A stretch of 64,000 nucleotides of DNA, taken from contig OX485808.1 in the NCBI GenBank assembly GCA_950295325.1, positions 16,514,527 to 16,578,526 of the forward strand, in the 5' to 3' direction. Source of the DNA: Polytrichum commune. Lineage: Eukaryota > Streptophyta > Polytrichopsida > Polytrichales > Polytrichaceae. Each line of letters begins with the position of its first letter. The first letter of the stretch is position 1. Made by a program: the position numbers and the translations under genes. Below, piece by piece: positions 33,815 through 45,958 of this stretch. The notes under the pieces are model-generated. The model worked only from the letters and a program-made list of their open reading frames with translations. It was not told where the DNA came from and did no database searches.

Positions 33815-33831
33815 GGGGGGGGGGGGGGGGG
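33815..33831. repeat. G17 homopolymer
   Basis: Seventeen G just right of the 630-bp TIR element. Confidence 0.85.
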
Positions 33832-34301
33832 TTTGCAGAATGAATGACTAATTGATCTTAAGTCAAGGCCATTTGTCTTGCCAATCAAGCCATTCCATGA
33901 CCCGATCAATTGCAACCGTTCCATGCATGTGATGCTGAGGATTTGTTTTCAAGCTCCGAGCAGCAAACTCCTCCGAAAGAGGGCCTCCAACTCTCCTGAC
34001 ACACACCACCCACTTCATGAACGAATGGTTATGTGCATATAATTAACTAATCAAACCCCTCTATTCTAATCATGCTCACGCATGGCATTCTTACAATAAG
34101 GACTTAACCTTCCACCGCCTGACATTCGAAGGTCAATCCACGCCTCCAACAGTCAACCCTCCATGTGAACGCCCCAACACTTAATTAAGCATCCCACGTC
34201 TCATAATGGTGTTTTTGTGCACCTTCAAATGAGCAAGCTAGCTGGCTTTGCCAACACACTACCCTAAGGGAAAACCCTATTTACACCAAAGACATTAGGG
34301 C
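33832..34301. other. No gene recognised
   Basis: No domain-bearing frame or element end could be supported. Confidence 0.35.
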
Positions 34302-34527
34302 CTACGATCGGGGAGAACCGGCAGTTAGTTACACATGAACCGGTTGAGTTTGAGGGATAACCGGTTGAAGTTCGAGACCGCAGGAAAATTACCGATCGTT
34401 TTAGAGGAATCTATAGAGTATACCCCAATTTAATGAAGGAAAACCGAAGGATGTCAACATGTAACCAGTTGGACTTGCAAACACTAGGATCTCAACCGAT
34501 TATGTCCATAAATCTCTCTGATCATTG
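34302..34527 (+). mobile_element. hAT-like MITE, 226 bp, solo copy
   Basis: Starts CTACGATCGGGGAGAACC and ends ATCTCTCTGATCATTG. Contains ATGAACCGGTTGAGTTTGAG, AAATTACCGATCG and CATGTAACCAGTTGG. No matching octamers flank it, so the duplication has decayed or the ends are altered. Confidence 0.75.
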
Positions 34528-34827
34528 CTTGGATTGTCGACATATTAACATTACTTAGTTGTTTGGGTTAGGCGATTGGACACTAGAATAGTTACATCGA
34601 TTATATGTTGTGGGTCCTTGAACAAAGTATGTTGACCATTATGGACCACACTAATGGCGAGTGTCATGTGTTCACATTTTGGTATGCAAGAGGGAGATGT
34701 TCTTGAGAATACTAATGTGAAGTGTCATTTGTGTACATTGTAATCAACTTGTAGACCGTTGTGTAACATAGGCATATACCTCATGATATTGTTGAACATA
34801 CTCAAGCCAAGATATTGGTGAGCTCAC

Positions 34828-36531
34828 CTCGGGGGGGGGGGGGGGGGCACTGGCGAAAAACGTAGGAACTACGTGCGATAAAATATAGGGTCTTGTATAA
34901 AAATTTGGCGTAAAATTTGTAAAATTATTAGATGTAGTATAGGGTGCTCTGGGATTGTGAAACATGATTATATGTAATATAGCATTTGACAAAACATGAT
35001 TAAATTACCTAAGTGGTACATATAAATTAGCATGGAGAAAAAGCGATAGTTTCAAAAATTAAATACTTTGCCACCAAAATATGGCATGTTCTATATAGGA
35101 AGGGTTCAAAAGATAAGGGTGAAGGTTGGTACCAAGTGGGGCAATTGTTGGCAACCCATTGACTTGATGAAACGTGCAGTCCAGAACGGAAATAGAGAAA
35201 TGCTCTTCCCAACTGCTATGGCTTACCTCCATTGGTTCAAAAAATAGCCGGGTCTCAACAAATATAAGTATGTTGAGAGTGATTGTGTGTGGGTTGATGT
35301 GGATGCTATTATCTCAACTGTGTCTCTAGTGTATGAATCAACTAGCAAAATCTACACCTTAGATGAGGTAGATGCAAACTCATTGAGTGAGTTCATATCA
35401 AATAAAAAATAAAACCTGCTAAATTTGTACTATCTCACACATGTGGAGATATAATTTGGAAAAGGGCTGAATGATCATTAAGGTAGGGGTGGCAATTTCC
35501 GTGCGGGTCCTAAAGTCGACCACTATGTCGGAAGCACCTTTCTAGGTGCTTTTACCTGGGTTTACAAAAGCACTTATCAAGGTGCTTTTACCGTTCACAG
35601 CGCTGCCAACATTTCATTGGCTGCCAGCGGTCGGTTTTAGAAATCCACCCGGTGGATATACCACGTACCCTTTGTGCGAGTGTTGGTCACTCTACAAGGT
35701 TTCCTTTAAAAATTTGTAGGAAATCATAAACATGCCGGAAAATTTTGATTTTTTCATAGTTGCTCTTGCACCAGCTTTGCGGAGCGCTCAAAATTTATAA
35801 AAAAATAATTTCAGCATCCCAACTAGGCACATCTGAAATTTGGACGGAAATAGCCACCCCTACCTTAGTATACCTTGAAATTTGTAGTAGTCATTTTAGT
35901 TCGAGTACCCTCATATCTCCCACATGTGTAAATGGTAGCCTAGCTAGTTTAGGTGGATTTTGCTTGCATGGCGTGGGATTTTCCTCCAATGTGTAGGATT
36001 GGAAGATCAAGGCATCAATTGTAGGGCTTCTGCAAACCTTGTAAATGTGACTTTGAGACACATGTGGCTGGCCTGTTCCCTAAGACCTCAAGGTTTCTAA
36101 CTGTGTTATCCAACACAATTTTTATTCGTTGGCTTGTGTTGCTTAATGACATGTAATTGCAATCTTTTGTTGTTATTGTTTAGTGTTTTGCTTTGCCCGG
36201 ACTTCAGTGTGACCCTGAACCCTAAACCCTAGTAAATGTTTGTTTCTCTTACTCTGTACACGTGTTTCTAACGAGAATTCTACTGTATCATACACTTTAA
36301 GGAATGGGGGCAATCAGGGGAAAAAAATTACATATAAGTAATATAGGGTACCATAAAATCAACCATCCAAGAATTTATAATTACCAATAGGGTGCAAATA
36401 ATCACAACAATTTACCATTATTTCAAAAATTAGCATCCCTTATAATCCTTTCTCATAGGTAAATAGCCCCCATTTTAATAGGTCATTATCGCAGGTGTAT
36501 GCAAAATATACAAGGGAGTGCCCCCCCCGAG
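34828..36531. mobile_element. hAT-like element, 1704 bp, G-tract termini, perfect 8-bp TSD
   Basis: The ends are CTCGGGGGG... and ...CCCCCCGAG. The octamer GAGCTCAC flanks both sides exactly (34820-34827 and 36532-36539). The left subterminal sequence (GAACTACGTGCGATAAAATA) matches the left end of the element at 244, and the right end (CATTATCGCAGGTG) matches that element's right end. It carries the TA-flanked element at 35481-35865. No transposase frame is visible. Confidence 0.85.
35481..35865. mobile_element. TA-flanked TIR element, 385 bp, copy 1
   Basis: Ends AGGTAGGGGTGGCAATTTCC and GGAAATAGCCACCCCTACCT, flanked by TA on both sides. It contains internal hairpins (AAGCACCTTTCTAGGTGCTT). 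About 96% identical by eye to 47308-47695. A TA target suggests the Tc1/mariner superfamily. No coding sequence. Confidence 0.82.
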
Positions 36532-36670
36532 GAGCTCACTTGAACGCCAAGTGTCATGAGATGACACTGATGGTGAAGTTGTTGATAATTAGTGTATCCT
36601 AACATATGCCTCAAAATAATAGGATAAGTGACGCGATTATGCACATCGTGACACTAAATACCATGAATAA

Positions 36671-37130
36671 TGTAGTTCTCTTCAACTATATGGTTTTGTG
36701 ATATATCGCAAAATCTATAGATATTGTAATGTATATCTATCTAGTGTGGGGAAGAACCCATGGTAGGACAATGCAATCCCGAAGTGATCATGCTCGCCCA
36801 TGACCTAAGGTATGACACTTTGTTTTTGATGGTTGGATCAACTTGACAATTGTCTCATCAACATAACGATTGTGGTAGGTTGTTAAGTGGATGAGACAAT
36901 TGTACTATACTATCCACCTACCACTAGATCTCTTCCACTATATGGTATTGTGATCTATTGCAACAATATATCCCTAAACAACACTCATAGATATAATATG
37001 GTACACCTATCTAGTGGGAGGGAACCTATGGTAGGACCATGCAATTCCCAATGCCTCATGTTCCGCCATGGCTTGAGATATGACACTTTTGATGGTTGGA
37101 CCGGCTTGGCAATTGTCTCATCCACCTAAC
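36671..37130. repeat. Tandem duplication containing a 250-bp TIR unit
   Basis: Two similar blocks (about 36690-36870 and 36940-37130) share CTATATGGT.TTGTGAT, CTATCTAGTG, CCATGGTAGGAC.ATGCAAT, TTTTGATGGTTGGA and CAATTGTCTCATC. The second is bounded by GTTAAGTGGATGAGACAATT (36881) and its inverse AATTGTCTCATCCACCTAAC (37130). Confidence 0.65.
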
Positions 37131-38399
37131 ATGTGCAGTATATTGATATTTCAAGTTTCCGTATCCGAGTTGATATGCAAATATAATAAGAGTTCAAAGT
37201 GACGTTTCTCTTACTCTTTAAGGGGGAGAAAGGAAAAAAAATATCTCAATTATGTTAGTTGTTGATTTTAGAATGGTGCCCATATGTTGGGCACATTGTC
37301 TATTCTCATTGTAGCATGTGTTTTTTGGGTATTATTCTTAACTTCAGACCTTATCATGTACCACTCTAACATAGGTGTTTAGTTTAAAAGAGTGACCACC
37401 TAAGACCTTGACATACCTTAATTCCAACCACAACTATCATCTACATGCTTTGTATGCAAAGGTTGTGCAATGAATCGTTCCCTAACATGTATGTGGGCCT
37501 TTATGTGGCCACTCTTCTTTACCATACACTTACAATATTTGAGTGGTCTATGCCAAGGCTTTACAATGAAGGATGGACACCAAAAAGGACAAGTGTCATG
37601 ATGAGATCAGATTATGTTTTCCAAACCAAGACACCAGTCTAAGCTCCATAGCTTACACTGTCATAAAGACCTATGCAACATGTTTTTTAAAAAAAAAAAA
37701 ACCATTGCGCTGCCCTCTTCTAACTTTTCCATCTCAACTCCGATTATGAACCTTGAAATGGTAGTTTGCATCATTTACGATTACTAACCGGATGAAGCAA
37801 TTCCCAATCTAAATCAACGGCCAGAACTATACGTGGAGGTAGAAGTGCCCACAATAGAGCCACATGCTTTACATGTTTGGGGGGGGGGGGGGCAAAGGCT
37901 ATGAAATGAATCGTTCCCTAAGGTAACTCACTCCACACTCAAATTCACATGCTGCCGCGACTGCCTCGTCAGGTGGTCCATTTCCTTGCATATCGAAACT
38001 TGCGAGAGCCTAGCTAGTTAAGTGCCGCAACATCTTATAAATTTATGCATGTAAGTTAAAAACGTAAGCAAGGAGCTCATAAGCTAGCTAGTTTGATGCC
38101 ATCATCGGTCAAGGCAAAATTTCAAGTCGGGTCATCTATATATATATGTATATATATACATGAGCATCGGGACACACGCACACCTATCATTTTAGCATCT
38201 AGATCCCGCGACCGCCCGAGCTGCCCCGACCTCAGGATCATGTCTCCTGCCCTAGCAGCATAATTTTGACGCCTATGTTAATTCATAGGATGCAATGACT
38301 TGGACCACCTTAAGGTTTGTGACCCGCATTGGATAGAATCGGGAATTGTCTCATGCAGTTGGCAATTGCAAATCATGTACATTATAATCACTTCAAGTC
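37131..38399. other. No gene recognised; G14 tract and a small duplication
   Basis: A G14 tract lies at 37879-37892. Short blocks GCAAAGG.T.TG.AATGAATCGTTCCC occur at about 37457 and 37893. A (TA)n stretch is at about 38139-38159. Confidence 0.45.
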
Positions 38400-38560
38400 T
38401 CATGCTCCGGTCACACCCAAAAAAAAATTCCCGTCCGGTTTCAGCCATGGAATTCATGGGGATTATGTTCATAAGAAGATGTTGGCTCATCACTTTTCAC
38501 ATTGTTACAACCGGAGATACTGACGGATGGTGTCAAAACTGACTAGTGTCATCAGTCCCT
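38400..38560 (-). repeat. Dispersed repeat family of 12060/42085, inverted copy
   Basis: GGGGATTATGTTCATAAG, CATCACTTTTCACA and GGAGATACTGACGGATGGTG are inverse to parts of 42085-42230. Confidence 0.6.
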
Positions 38561-38564
38561 CAAT

Positions 38565-39100
38565 CTAAGGTTGATAATCTTTATTCGGTTACTTTTCTCA
38601 ATCGGACACCTATGGTGGAATTACAAAAAACAAAAAACAAAACAAAAACGGTGAAAATAAGTTGATTCGGCCAAAACGAGTGTGCAGTCTTTCTCATAGA
38701 TGGAGTAGAACAAACGATGAGGAATGCAAGTTGTTTCGTAATTTTATTCCCCGAAGATAATTGATTACATTTTGCCAAAGAGGCAAGTAAGTCAAACCCC
38801 CTACTTGTATGGTAGAGTCTTCCGATTTGAGCATCAAAATACCCTACTTTGCATATGAATGTACACAAAACAATTAACTCAATGGCATTGAAAGCAATTC
38901 CAAGTGGTGTGAAACATGACCTATCCAACAAATCACTGCATCCGGCCTATCACTGCATCTCTTTTTTTAAGTCCACCACTTTTGCAATTAGCCATTTTGG
39001 GTCCACAAAAGAATCATTCTATTCCTAGTCTAGTGCACCAGTAGTGGTCATTCGCCCTTTTTTTTCTACCTTATATTTGAGAGGTCCTTGGTTAGGTGTG
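38565..39100 (+). repeat. Dispersed repeat, direct partner at 48570-49140
   Basis: Long collinear similarity: GTGAAAATAAG.TGATTCGGCCA, GATGAGGAATGCAAGTTG, CACAAAACAATTAACTCAAT, AAGTGGTGTGAAAC, CTAGTCTA.TGCAC.AGTAGTG. No frame is preserved. It is probably a fragment of a larger element. Confidence 0.7.
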
Positions 39101-40386
39101 GCTCCAAAAACGGGGACCAAAAAGAGATGTGTTTCAAAGAGATTCGACTACATGCTCAAACAATGATACAATTCTAGTCCAATAGTCAATATATTTAGCA
39201 AGACATATATGACCATTTAATGAGCACAAAGGTCCTCACTTCGGTAATGCATAGGATAATCATATGAGCTCCAAAATTTATGGAGAAAGTGACTACGGCA
39301 CCATTTTGGATTTGCTAACCATCTCATTCTAATTGCATGTTTCATATTCTAGGAAAAGTGGGCTAGTCGGGAAAAGTAACCATTGAGAATCATCTACCTC
39401 AATCATAGTTGAGATGCAAATAGGTTCACGTAGGTGATCACATAAGTTCTCCCAATTGTATTGACTATTGAACCCATAAAGTATATCGATCATTTATTTT
39501 GAGCACACAATCCGATACCATTGTAACGAGGGTTTTCTTGGCATCCGTTCATAACGACAACAAGTGTCGTATACCATTCAAATATAGATGTCCAATAAGG
39601 AAGAGTGACCATATAAGGCCCCACACTATACCTCAATTCAAAATAGATGCTCACAAACATGTGACAAAGGTTTCATTGCAGATCCTTACTCGCGTTAATT
39701 GTTACTCAAGTAAGATTGTCCACCAAGGCTCATTGTATGGACGGATCCGCCAATAGGATTGCATATATATGTTGGGCACAATTATGATAACACCAAATGG
39801 GACATAATAATGGAGGCCATTGTAGGTGATGAGCATGCTCAACACGAATTAATTCAAAATTTGAGCAAAGTGACATGTGTCACTTTTATTATTAGTTGGA
39901 TCATGTACAAAATACTTTGTGTCACATCAAAAAGTTAGGATTTCACACCAAAGTACCGACCATGCTTTTCACCTAGAGTATACAACACGATTATGGCACA
40001 TGTTACCTTGATTATATGGAGAGGCTACAACAATCTTGTGTTTAGTGAACTATAGTGGCCCATGCATTAAGGGCCATTCACACACGAGACTCATGCATCG
40101 TTCTCCATATCAAATCGAATCTAAAGGGATTGCGCTTATTTCTTCTTGAAGTATATAAAAATCACCGTGTCAAGTAAGAGACACGAATGATGATGTAATG
40201 TGACGATTGAGAACACTCTCCTAGCAAGAGATGACCCTTCGGGTCATCGGGGGCAATAAAGGACTAACATGGCACACTAATTTTAATGCCACAGTAAAAC
40301 AAATGTTTAGTTTACTGTCACCATCTTTCGAAGGATTCACCAGGCATCACAAACTGCACATGTTTCTTGGAAACTAGAGGTTGCAG
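39101..40386. other. No gene recognised; dispersed repeat fragments
   Basis: About 39060-39170 is inverse to 49330-49390 (GGTGTGGCTCC, AGAGATGTGTTTCAAAGAGAT), and 39570-39630 resembles 21530-21610 and 37365-37400. Class unknown. Confidence 0.45.
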
Positions 40387-40921
40387 CAAATCGTTTATGG
40401 TATTTAGGTCACATGCGTAATAGTGTCACTTAACCTACTTTGAGGCATTTTTCTAGGTTATACACTAATGATCAACAACTTCACCATTATTGTCACCTCA
40501 TAGCACCTGGCATTCAAGTGCTCTCACTAATATCTTGGCATGAATATGTTCAACAATGTTAATGAGGTGCATGCCTATGTTACACAATGGTCTACAAGCT
40601 GAGTGAAATTGACACTTGGCATCAGTATGCTCAAGAACATCTTCCTCTTGCATACCAAGATATAAACTACATGCCACACTTGCTACTAGTACGCTCAATA
40701 ATGTCTTCCCCTTGCATAATAAACGCAAAATCGCTTCAAGTATCCCCACGTGCTACGCTAATCGTCATAATGCAAACAAATTTCATTTTAAAAAGTTACT
40801 TAGGTGGACATCCATTACCATATTGACAATTAGCAGACGTGACACTTTAAGACCTGTAGGCATCTAGTTTAGGCCGGCCCTTTGCAAATAGCGTACGTGA
40901 CACTAAATACCAAAAACGGTG
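40387..40921. mobile_element. Long mariner-like TIR element, about 535 bp
   Basis: The left end GTTTATGGTATTTAG is the inverse of the right end CTAAATACCAAAAACGGTG, which is followed by TA. Inside are tandem-like blocks CAGTATGCTCAAGAACATCT and CTAGTACGCTCAATAATGTC, related (inverted) to 4660-5010 and 34640-34827. Short frames within it are not taken as genes. Confidence 0.65.
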
Positions 40922-41118
40922 TAAGTTAGTGCTGCAGTGATCCAGGAGAAATGAGGAAAACAATCAAAAGTCTGCATCAAAGTTCGCCTGTCCTGGCAGC
41001 TGGGGATGTGTCCCTCCCGAGACCAGGAATATTCAGCTAGCGGGCCAATTTTATTAAAAAAGTTCCGACTTTATGCAGGATTTGCATAAAAATGGCATGA
41101 GGAGACCAGGGAGATTCG

Positions 41119-41142
41119 CTAACTTCTTCTTCTTCTTCTTCT
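41119..41142. repeat. (TTC)n microsatellite
   Basis: About eight TTC units just left of the Tourist-like element at 41188. Confidence 0.85.
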
Positions 41143-41187
41143 TCTGGATCTCCCACCAACTGAAGGACTATCAAGTTATGGGACTTA

Positions 41188-41676
41188 GGGCCACTTCACA
41201 CACAAGAGCCAAGAGCCGTGACCATGTAATTGTGAGAGCCCAAAAGAAAGTGTCCGAAGGCCGTCCCAACACACCTCCAAAATCATGTAATGTGGTCACG
41301 GGTTCTCAAGTGTTGTGTGAAGCCATATGTGACCGGGCCCTCAACCAAATGCTATTTCAATGACTTTCTATTCATGCAGATCCTCATACATGATAAAATA
41401 AGAATAAATCAACGGTTGTGAGCATTCTGAGTGCCATGGTCTCCCGGTTTTGTGTTAGGCATGCGTTTTGAAAATAGTCCAAGTGACCTTGAAACATGAT
41501 CCATTCGATGCCATGTAGGAATGCATGTAGACTTTACATCCATCTTGCATTCACATACTCCGTTGGCTTCTCAAGTGTAGTGTGCAGCGAACTTGGACCG
41601 GCTCTACCTTTTCCACCAATGAGAGTGCGTGACGTGTAATGGTCACGGGCTCTCAGTCTTGTGTGTGAAGTGGCCC
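41188..41676. mobile_element. Tourist-like (PIF/Harbinger) MITE, 489 bp, copy 2
   Basis: Ends GGGCCACTTCACACACAAGA and TCTTGTGTGTGAAGTGGCCC. Flanks TTA and TTC (one change from a TTA duplication). Internal AGAGTGCCATGGTCTCCCG type sequence is shared with 25525 and, inverted, with 45959. Confidence 0.82.
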
Positions 41677-42084
41677 TTCGCAGTTACTCATATTTTTTTA
41701 ACTGGTATGACTGGCTGTAGAGCGGTTTTTTGAAGGCCCAACCATCCTGGGCTGCAAAACAACATCCGGCAGATCGTTTGGGGTGGAAATGGGTAAATGG
41801 ATCTAATACACTTTCATTCAAAATAGCTTGAACTTTAGATTCACCTCAAGTTCGTCAACCTGCCTGTTTGTAACCCAACTATTGAGCATGCATGGAGCAT
41901 TAGCTGGTAGGCAGCCGAGGTTTGCCTCACCGTGATTTTTAATACCAAAAAGAATTAGAACCTTGCCAATAGTACAAAACCAAATAGTTTGTTGTTTCCC
42001 CAGTGACCATAAACAACTTCACCATTCAACAAGTTGGATGGTCTCCTCAATTGGTTTGCTAGGTGAGTTAACAAGCGTTGATCA

Positions 42085-42230
42085 CATCGGCTAATTCTGA
42101 CATCGTCCGTCAACATCTCCGGCTGTATTAGTGTGAAAAGTGGTGGGCCAACATTTATTTCTCAACATAATCCCCAGCAATTTCACGGGCGGAACTGGAT
42201 GGAAAGTTTGGTCTGATCGGGGCATGAAGC
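42085..42230 (+). repeat. Dispersed repeat family of 12060, copy 2
   Basis: TTCTGACATCGTCCGTCAAC, GTGTGAAAAGTGGTGGGCC and TTTCTCAACATAATCCC correspond to 12070-12190. The next 50 bp also match (GGATGGAAA..TTGGT.TGATC). Confidence 0.65.
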
Positions 42231-42283
42231 ATGATCCACTCCAACTCATGTATACCTAAGGCTACTTAGATGTGTTGTGCTTT

Positions 42284-42545
42284 GTCCAAGATGACCCTAA
42301 ACTATTGGATGATAGTGGAGAGGTACCCATTTCCGAATGGAGTGGTTGGCAGTTCGATTCCCGTTGTGAAATCTTCTCCCTACTTAACGGAGAAAACTAA
42401 CTAGGTAGGTAGGAAGCCAAGAGCCCACCCACTCCAAGGTAGGCAATAAACCTCGCCCTGCACCAAGAGGATTCTTGAGCAGGGTAGGGCCAACATGCTC
42501 AAATTTACGTCGGATTGCCTGACGTTGGTTATTTATTTATTTATT
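42284..42545 (+). mobile_element. tRNA-derived SINE, copy 1
   Basis: Homologous over its length to 62181-62441. It has a box-B-like GCAGTTCGATTCCC and an A-box-like GATGATAGTGG about 40 bp before it, then a unique body (TAGGTAGGTAGGAAGCC, AGGATTCTTGAGCAGGGTAG) and a TTATTTATTTATT tail. A short target duplication TGTGCTTT is possible (42276-42283 and 42549-42556). It is a non-coding retroposon made by RNA polymerase III and moved by a LINE. Confidence 0.8.
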
Positions 42546-42559
42546 GTGATGTGCTTTAA

Positions 42560-43549
42560 ATTGTGGCCATACTAATCTTACCTAAGGTGAAAACATAATC
42601 AACCATATCATAGCCCATAGATCACGACTTTTTAGATGATTGGACCTTAAGATTAGCAAGGCAGTCTACTGAGATTTAGTTGGGATGAATGCCAAGAGGG
42701 AATCGTTGCATACAAGTGTGTCTCACACCCATCTATGTTGACTTCCTATAGGTTTATGGCTTACTCATATGGAATATGTTATAATAGATTGCTTCAAGAT
42801 TTTTGAAACTAATTATGATGTCAAATAAAAATACAAGAATACAACTTTGGGTTGCATTAATTTTTCAATTTCTTTTTCTTTTTCTTATTGTTGAACGCAT
42901 GAGAAGCACATCGTACTAGCGATAATTCCTTGTCACCATGATGAATTACCCATATACCTAGGGAGGTCATGTTTTTACCAAACCCCATTCAACTCAAGGT
43001 TTTTGGGTGAATGCTCACAACAAACTACGAGAGGAAGAGGGTGAAAATACTCGTCGCTATATATATAGAACCCAAAAATCGTAATTTAAACCAAATTAAC
43101 ACCTAAATTGAGATCATGAAACTGACCTTGAACTAGTATATGGAACTTGAACTAGGATGAACCAGCAACCACCTGATAGGGGGTAGGTTTTCACTATTAC
43201 CGCCTTGGTAGGTGTTACGAAACAAAAGAAAAATGTGTTCTTTCTCGTTCTTTTTGTTTTTTTCTTTTCCTTGGACCCGGGCCCCTAAGCTTAGCTCAAA
43301 GAGCAAGACATGTTAGCCGAGGCTGCGGGAGGAATATAAGCCGGGACACGGAAATAGAAAATTCCCGACTCGACTGTGGCGACTTCCTCATAATTTTGCC
43401 GGGGCGGTTATATATTGGGGACGTAACAAAGAGTCAAAGAGTGTTCAACAAGCATGAAATCCTGTGACAGGGGACGCGTCCCCGGCCCCTTGCTTCGGGG
43501 ACTTGATGATCTAGTGCTTGGCTTCCTAGTTGACTAATTGGGCCCGTAT
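42560..43549. other. No gene recognised
   Basis: A small GC-rich hairpin (GGGGACGCGTCCCC, about 43472) and an imperfect T-rich tract (about 43240-43270) are the only features noted. Confidence 0.4.
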
Positions 43550-43731
43550 CAATGAAACAGGGAGAATCTACCACTACTGTAGTTCAGGGCTTCAGGAAAA
43601 TCACCCATCATTTTAGAGGAATTTCCCTAAAATATTCCTCCAAATAACATAGAAAAAAGAGAGCCAAAGATGTTAACATGCAACCGGTTGGAGTTGGAAA
43701 CCCTAGGATCTCGACCGATGATTATGCCCAA
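43550..43731 (+). mobile_element. hAT-like MITE, truncated copy
   Basis: Starts CAATGAAACAGGGAGAATC and continues with TTTTAGAGGAATTTCCC, ATGCAACCGGTTGG, AGGATCTCGACCGATGATTA, then loses homology before the right TIR. The early AACCGGTT block is deleted. Confidence 0.65.
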
Positions 43732-43772
43732 CCTGAATTTTATAACTGCTTTGTGGTGGCATATTGGGCTCC

Positions 43773-43775
<3 letters not shown>

Positions 43776-43805
<30 letters not shown>
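43776..43805. repeat. (TA)n-(GA)n compound microsatellite
   Basis: Five to six TA units pass directly into about ten GA units. Confidence 0.85.
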
Positions 43806-43806
<1 letters not shown>

Positions 43807-44194
43807 TGGTTCCACCTCCTCTCTCTAACCTTTTGTGGGTGTATGTGGAGCCCGTGGCTTCGTTTCGACGTGAGGGAAACATGAAGCCGGGGTTATTGGA
43901 ATGTTGGACAAGTTGCTTGGGAATATTTGATGGTTGTGTCCCAATTAGCCGCCATATTACATGTGTTTGCAAGCTTTCCGTGTCCGTCCAATGCTAAATT
44001 TGGTATCCAAGATTGGTGCCCGCACAAAGAAAAAAAAATCCCTTCATATAAGTTAGTGCTTTACCACACCTAAAGCTTACGTAGGCTTCGTTCCATATGG
44101 CTCCTTTCACACTCGCAAATATTACTTGTTTGCATCTTATCCTAACTTAATAAGTGCGGACTCCATGATTTGGTGATTTCAGATCGCAACTTGA

Positions 44195-44360
44195 CAAGAG
44201 GAAAAAAACTAGCTAAGTAGATAGGAAGCCAAGAGTTCACCCACCGCAAGGTAGGCAATAAACCCCACCCTGCGCCAAGAGGATTCTTGAGCAGAGTAGG
44301 GCCAACGGGCTCAAATTCACGTCGGATTGACCGGTGTTGGTTATTTAGTTCTTTATTGAT
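44195..44360 (+). mobile_element. SINE, 5'-truncated copy
   Basis: From AGAGGAAAAAAACTAGCTAA to GTTGGTTATTTAGTTCTTTATT it follows the body of the SINEs at 42284 and 62181 (AGGATTCTTGAGCAGAGTAG, CACGTCGGATTG). The tRNA-like promoter part is missing. Confidence 0.75.
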
Positions 44361-44845
44361 GATTGCAAATCCCAACTCATTCAAGAGTTTCAATATGTTT
44401 CCAAAACTTCATGTTTTTTTCCTTTTTTACCATTCTCTTGTTGTCATACTCATCTTTGTGCGTTGTTAAGTATTTACATACCCGATACTATTTGTGTGTA
44501 CATTTTCATACAAACTCCTGATTTGTTCAAAAGCTAATAATAAGAATAATAAGAATAAGAATAGCGAAGCAATGACAAACTCCAGATTGTTATCAAGTAA
44601 AAAAGTTGGTGCACTCATTTGTTTTGTGTGTTTCGGATCAAGTGTATGGGTATGACCACTATATTGAACCCTTAAACAACACACACATGTGGGTGGGGAG
44701 GCATTGGAAAAAAATGAAAACGATATGCAAATGTTTTGGTGCCCTTTACTTTTGAATCTATGTGAGGACTAAAATTGTGAACAATGGTTCCAAGTGAACC
44801 GGAACTCCTAGTTGAGCTACACTTATGAGCACCCGGGGAAGGGGA

Positions 44846-45114
44846 GGGGGGGGGGGGGGGGTAACTTCCTTGTAATTCAAGGGGTCACGTGCAATAATGG
44901 TGTATTTTGAAGGAGGTTTATGACATAGTGCGTACATTCATGGGATATTATGCAGTTGCGATGAATATCCTTGAAATCATATTCTCGAAATGGATTTCAA
45001 ACACCCTAAATTTTCTAGTAAATTTAGAAGTTTTCCTTTGAAATTTCAACTGAGACCTTGTCTTTTATTGCACCATATTTTTTAGTGAAATACATTGACC
45101 TGCCCCCCCCCCCC
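44846..45114. mobile_element. Short G-tract/C-tract bounded hAT-like element (tentative)
   Basis: G16 at the left and C12 at the right bound 269 bp. Just inside the left tract, GTCACGTGCAATAATGG is close to the subterminal ACCACGTGCGATAATGG of the hAT-like elements at 244 and 60712. Flanking octamers are not convincing (TTATGAGC / TTATAAAT), so the family assignment is provisional. Confidence 0.5.
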
Positions 45115-45253
45115 TGCGTTATAAATTGAGAATAGCTTACACATATTGACACCTATGTAAAGGGGTCCGGTAAAATTCCCACCCCAAAATTTTATGGTTT
45201 CCTCATCCCAACTTCATCTCACTATGTACACTTATTGAGAGTTTCCAATGCTA

Positions 45254-45653
45254 CACTAAATATTGTATTTAGTGTCACCAAGTCCATTTGTCTTGCTCCA
45301 TACCGATTGTAAACCACCCATGTAGTATCACCGACACAAAATGTAAACCTAACATTATTCATCATTCCTTGTAAAAAAAATTGGGCACCGTAGATTTACA
45401 ATGTTGGAAAAACCGTCACTTGGTAAGTGATTTTTCATCCAAACTTCCATCATCCATGACAATACTTCATCATAGAAATGTTATGATGCAAAACATACCA
45501 AACTTTGTTCCAATACTTGGTATTTGCATCAACTAAAAAGTAACTTGGGATGACGACGGTACTTGTAAACTTGTTTACGAGAAGTGTCACTAGAAACATA
45601 GTTACCATAGTGACATGAAATGTATCATATGACACTAAATACAATATTAAGTG
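45254..45653. mobile_element. Mariner-like TIR element, 400 bp, TA target
   Basis: Ends CACTAAATATTGTATTTAGT and ACTAAATACAATATTAAGTG, with TA on both sides. Each end is itself a small palindrome. It is the full-length relative of the interrupted copy at 31383-32339. Confidence 0.8.
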
Positions 45654-45958
45654 TAGTTTTGGGTCATTTTTCTCAAAGCTATAAGAAGTTCCCAACATTT
45701 ACACTTTCCACATACACTTTCGCAAGGGATTCATAAGTGGCTACCATGAATCCTTGGCCGTTAAAAAGATCATGCACACCACGACGGAACTCCATATATT
45801 GCAACTCGGCCTCAGCTTCACTAGATTTGAGTTGCATGTAAGAGTGCAGAGTACAAACTCCCTGCAAAAGGATTTTTGTCCTTGCCTTTTTCCGTTGTAG
45901 GAAAAGGAAGCGTTCCCTTTTCCACAAAGATCAGCACCCTAGTGACATTTTCTACCAA

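Larger units (their letters stand above)
34640..36665. mobile_element. Long mariner-like TIR element split by a hAT-like element
   Basis: Left part 34640-34827 and right part 36540-36665 rejoin into the arrangement seen at 4660-5010: GTATGCAAGAGGGAGATGTT, GATATTGGTGAGCTCAC, CAAGTGTCATGAG, TTAGTGTATCC, then the GTGACACTAAATACCATGAA right end followed by TA. The hAT-like element at 34828-36531 is inserted in the middle with a perfect 8-bp duplication. Confidence 0.7.
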
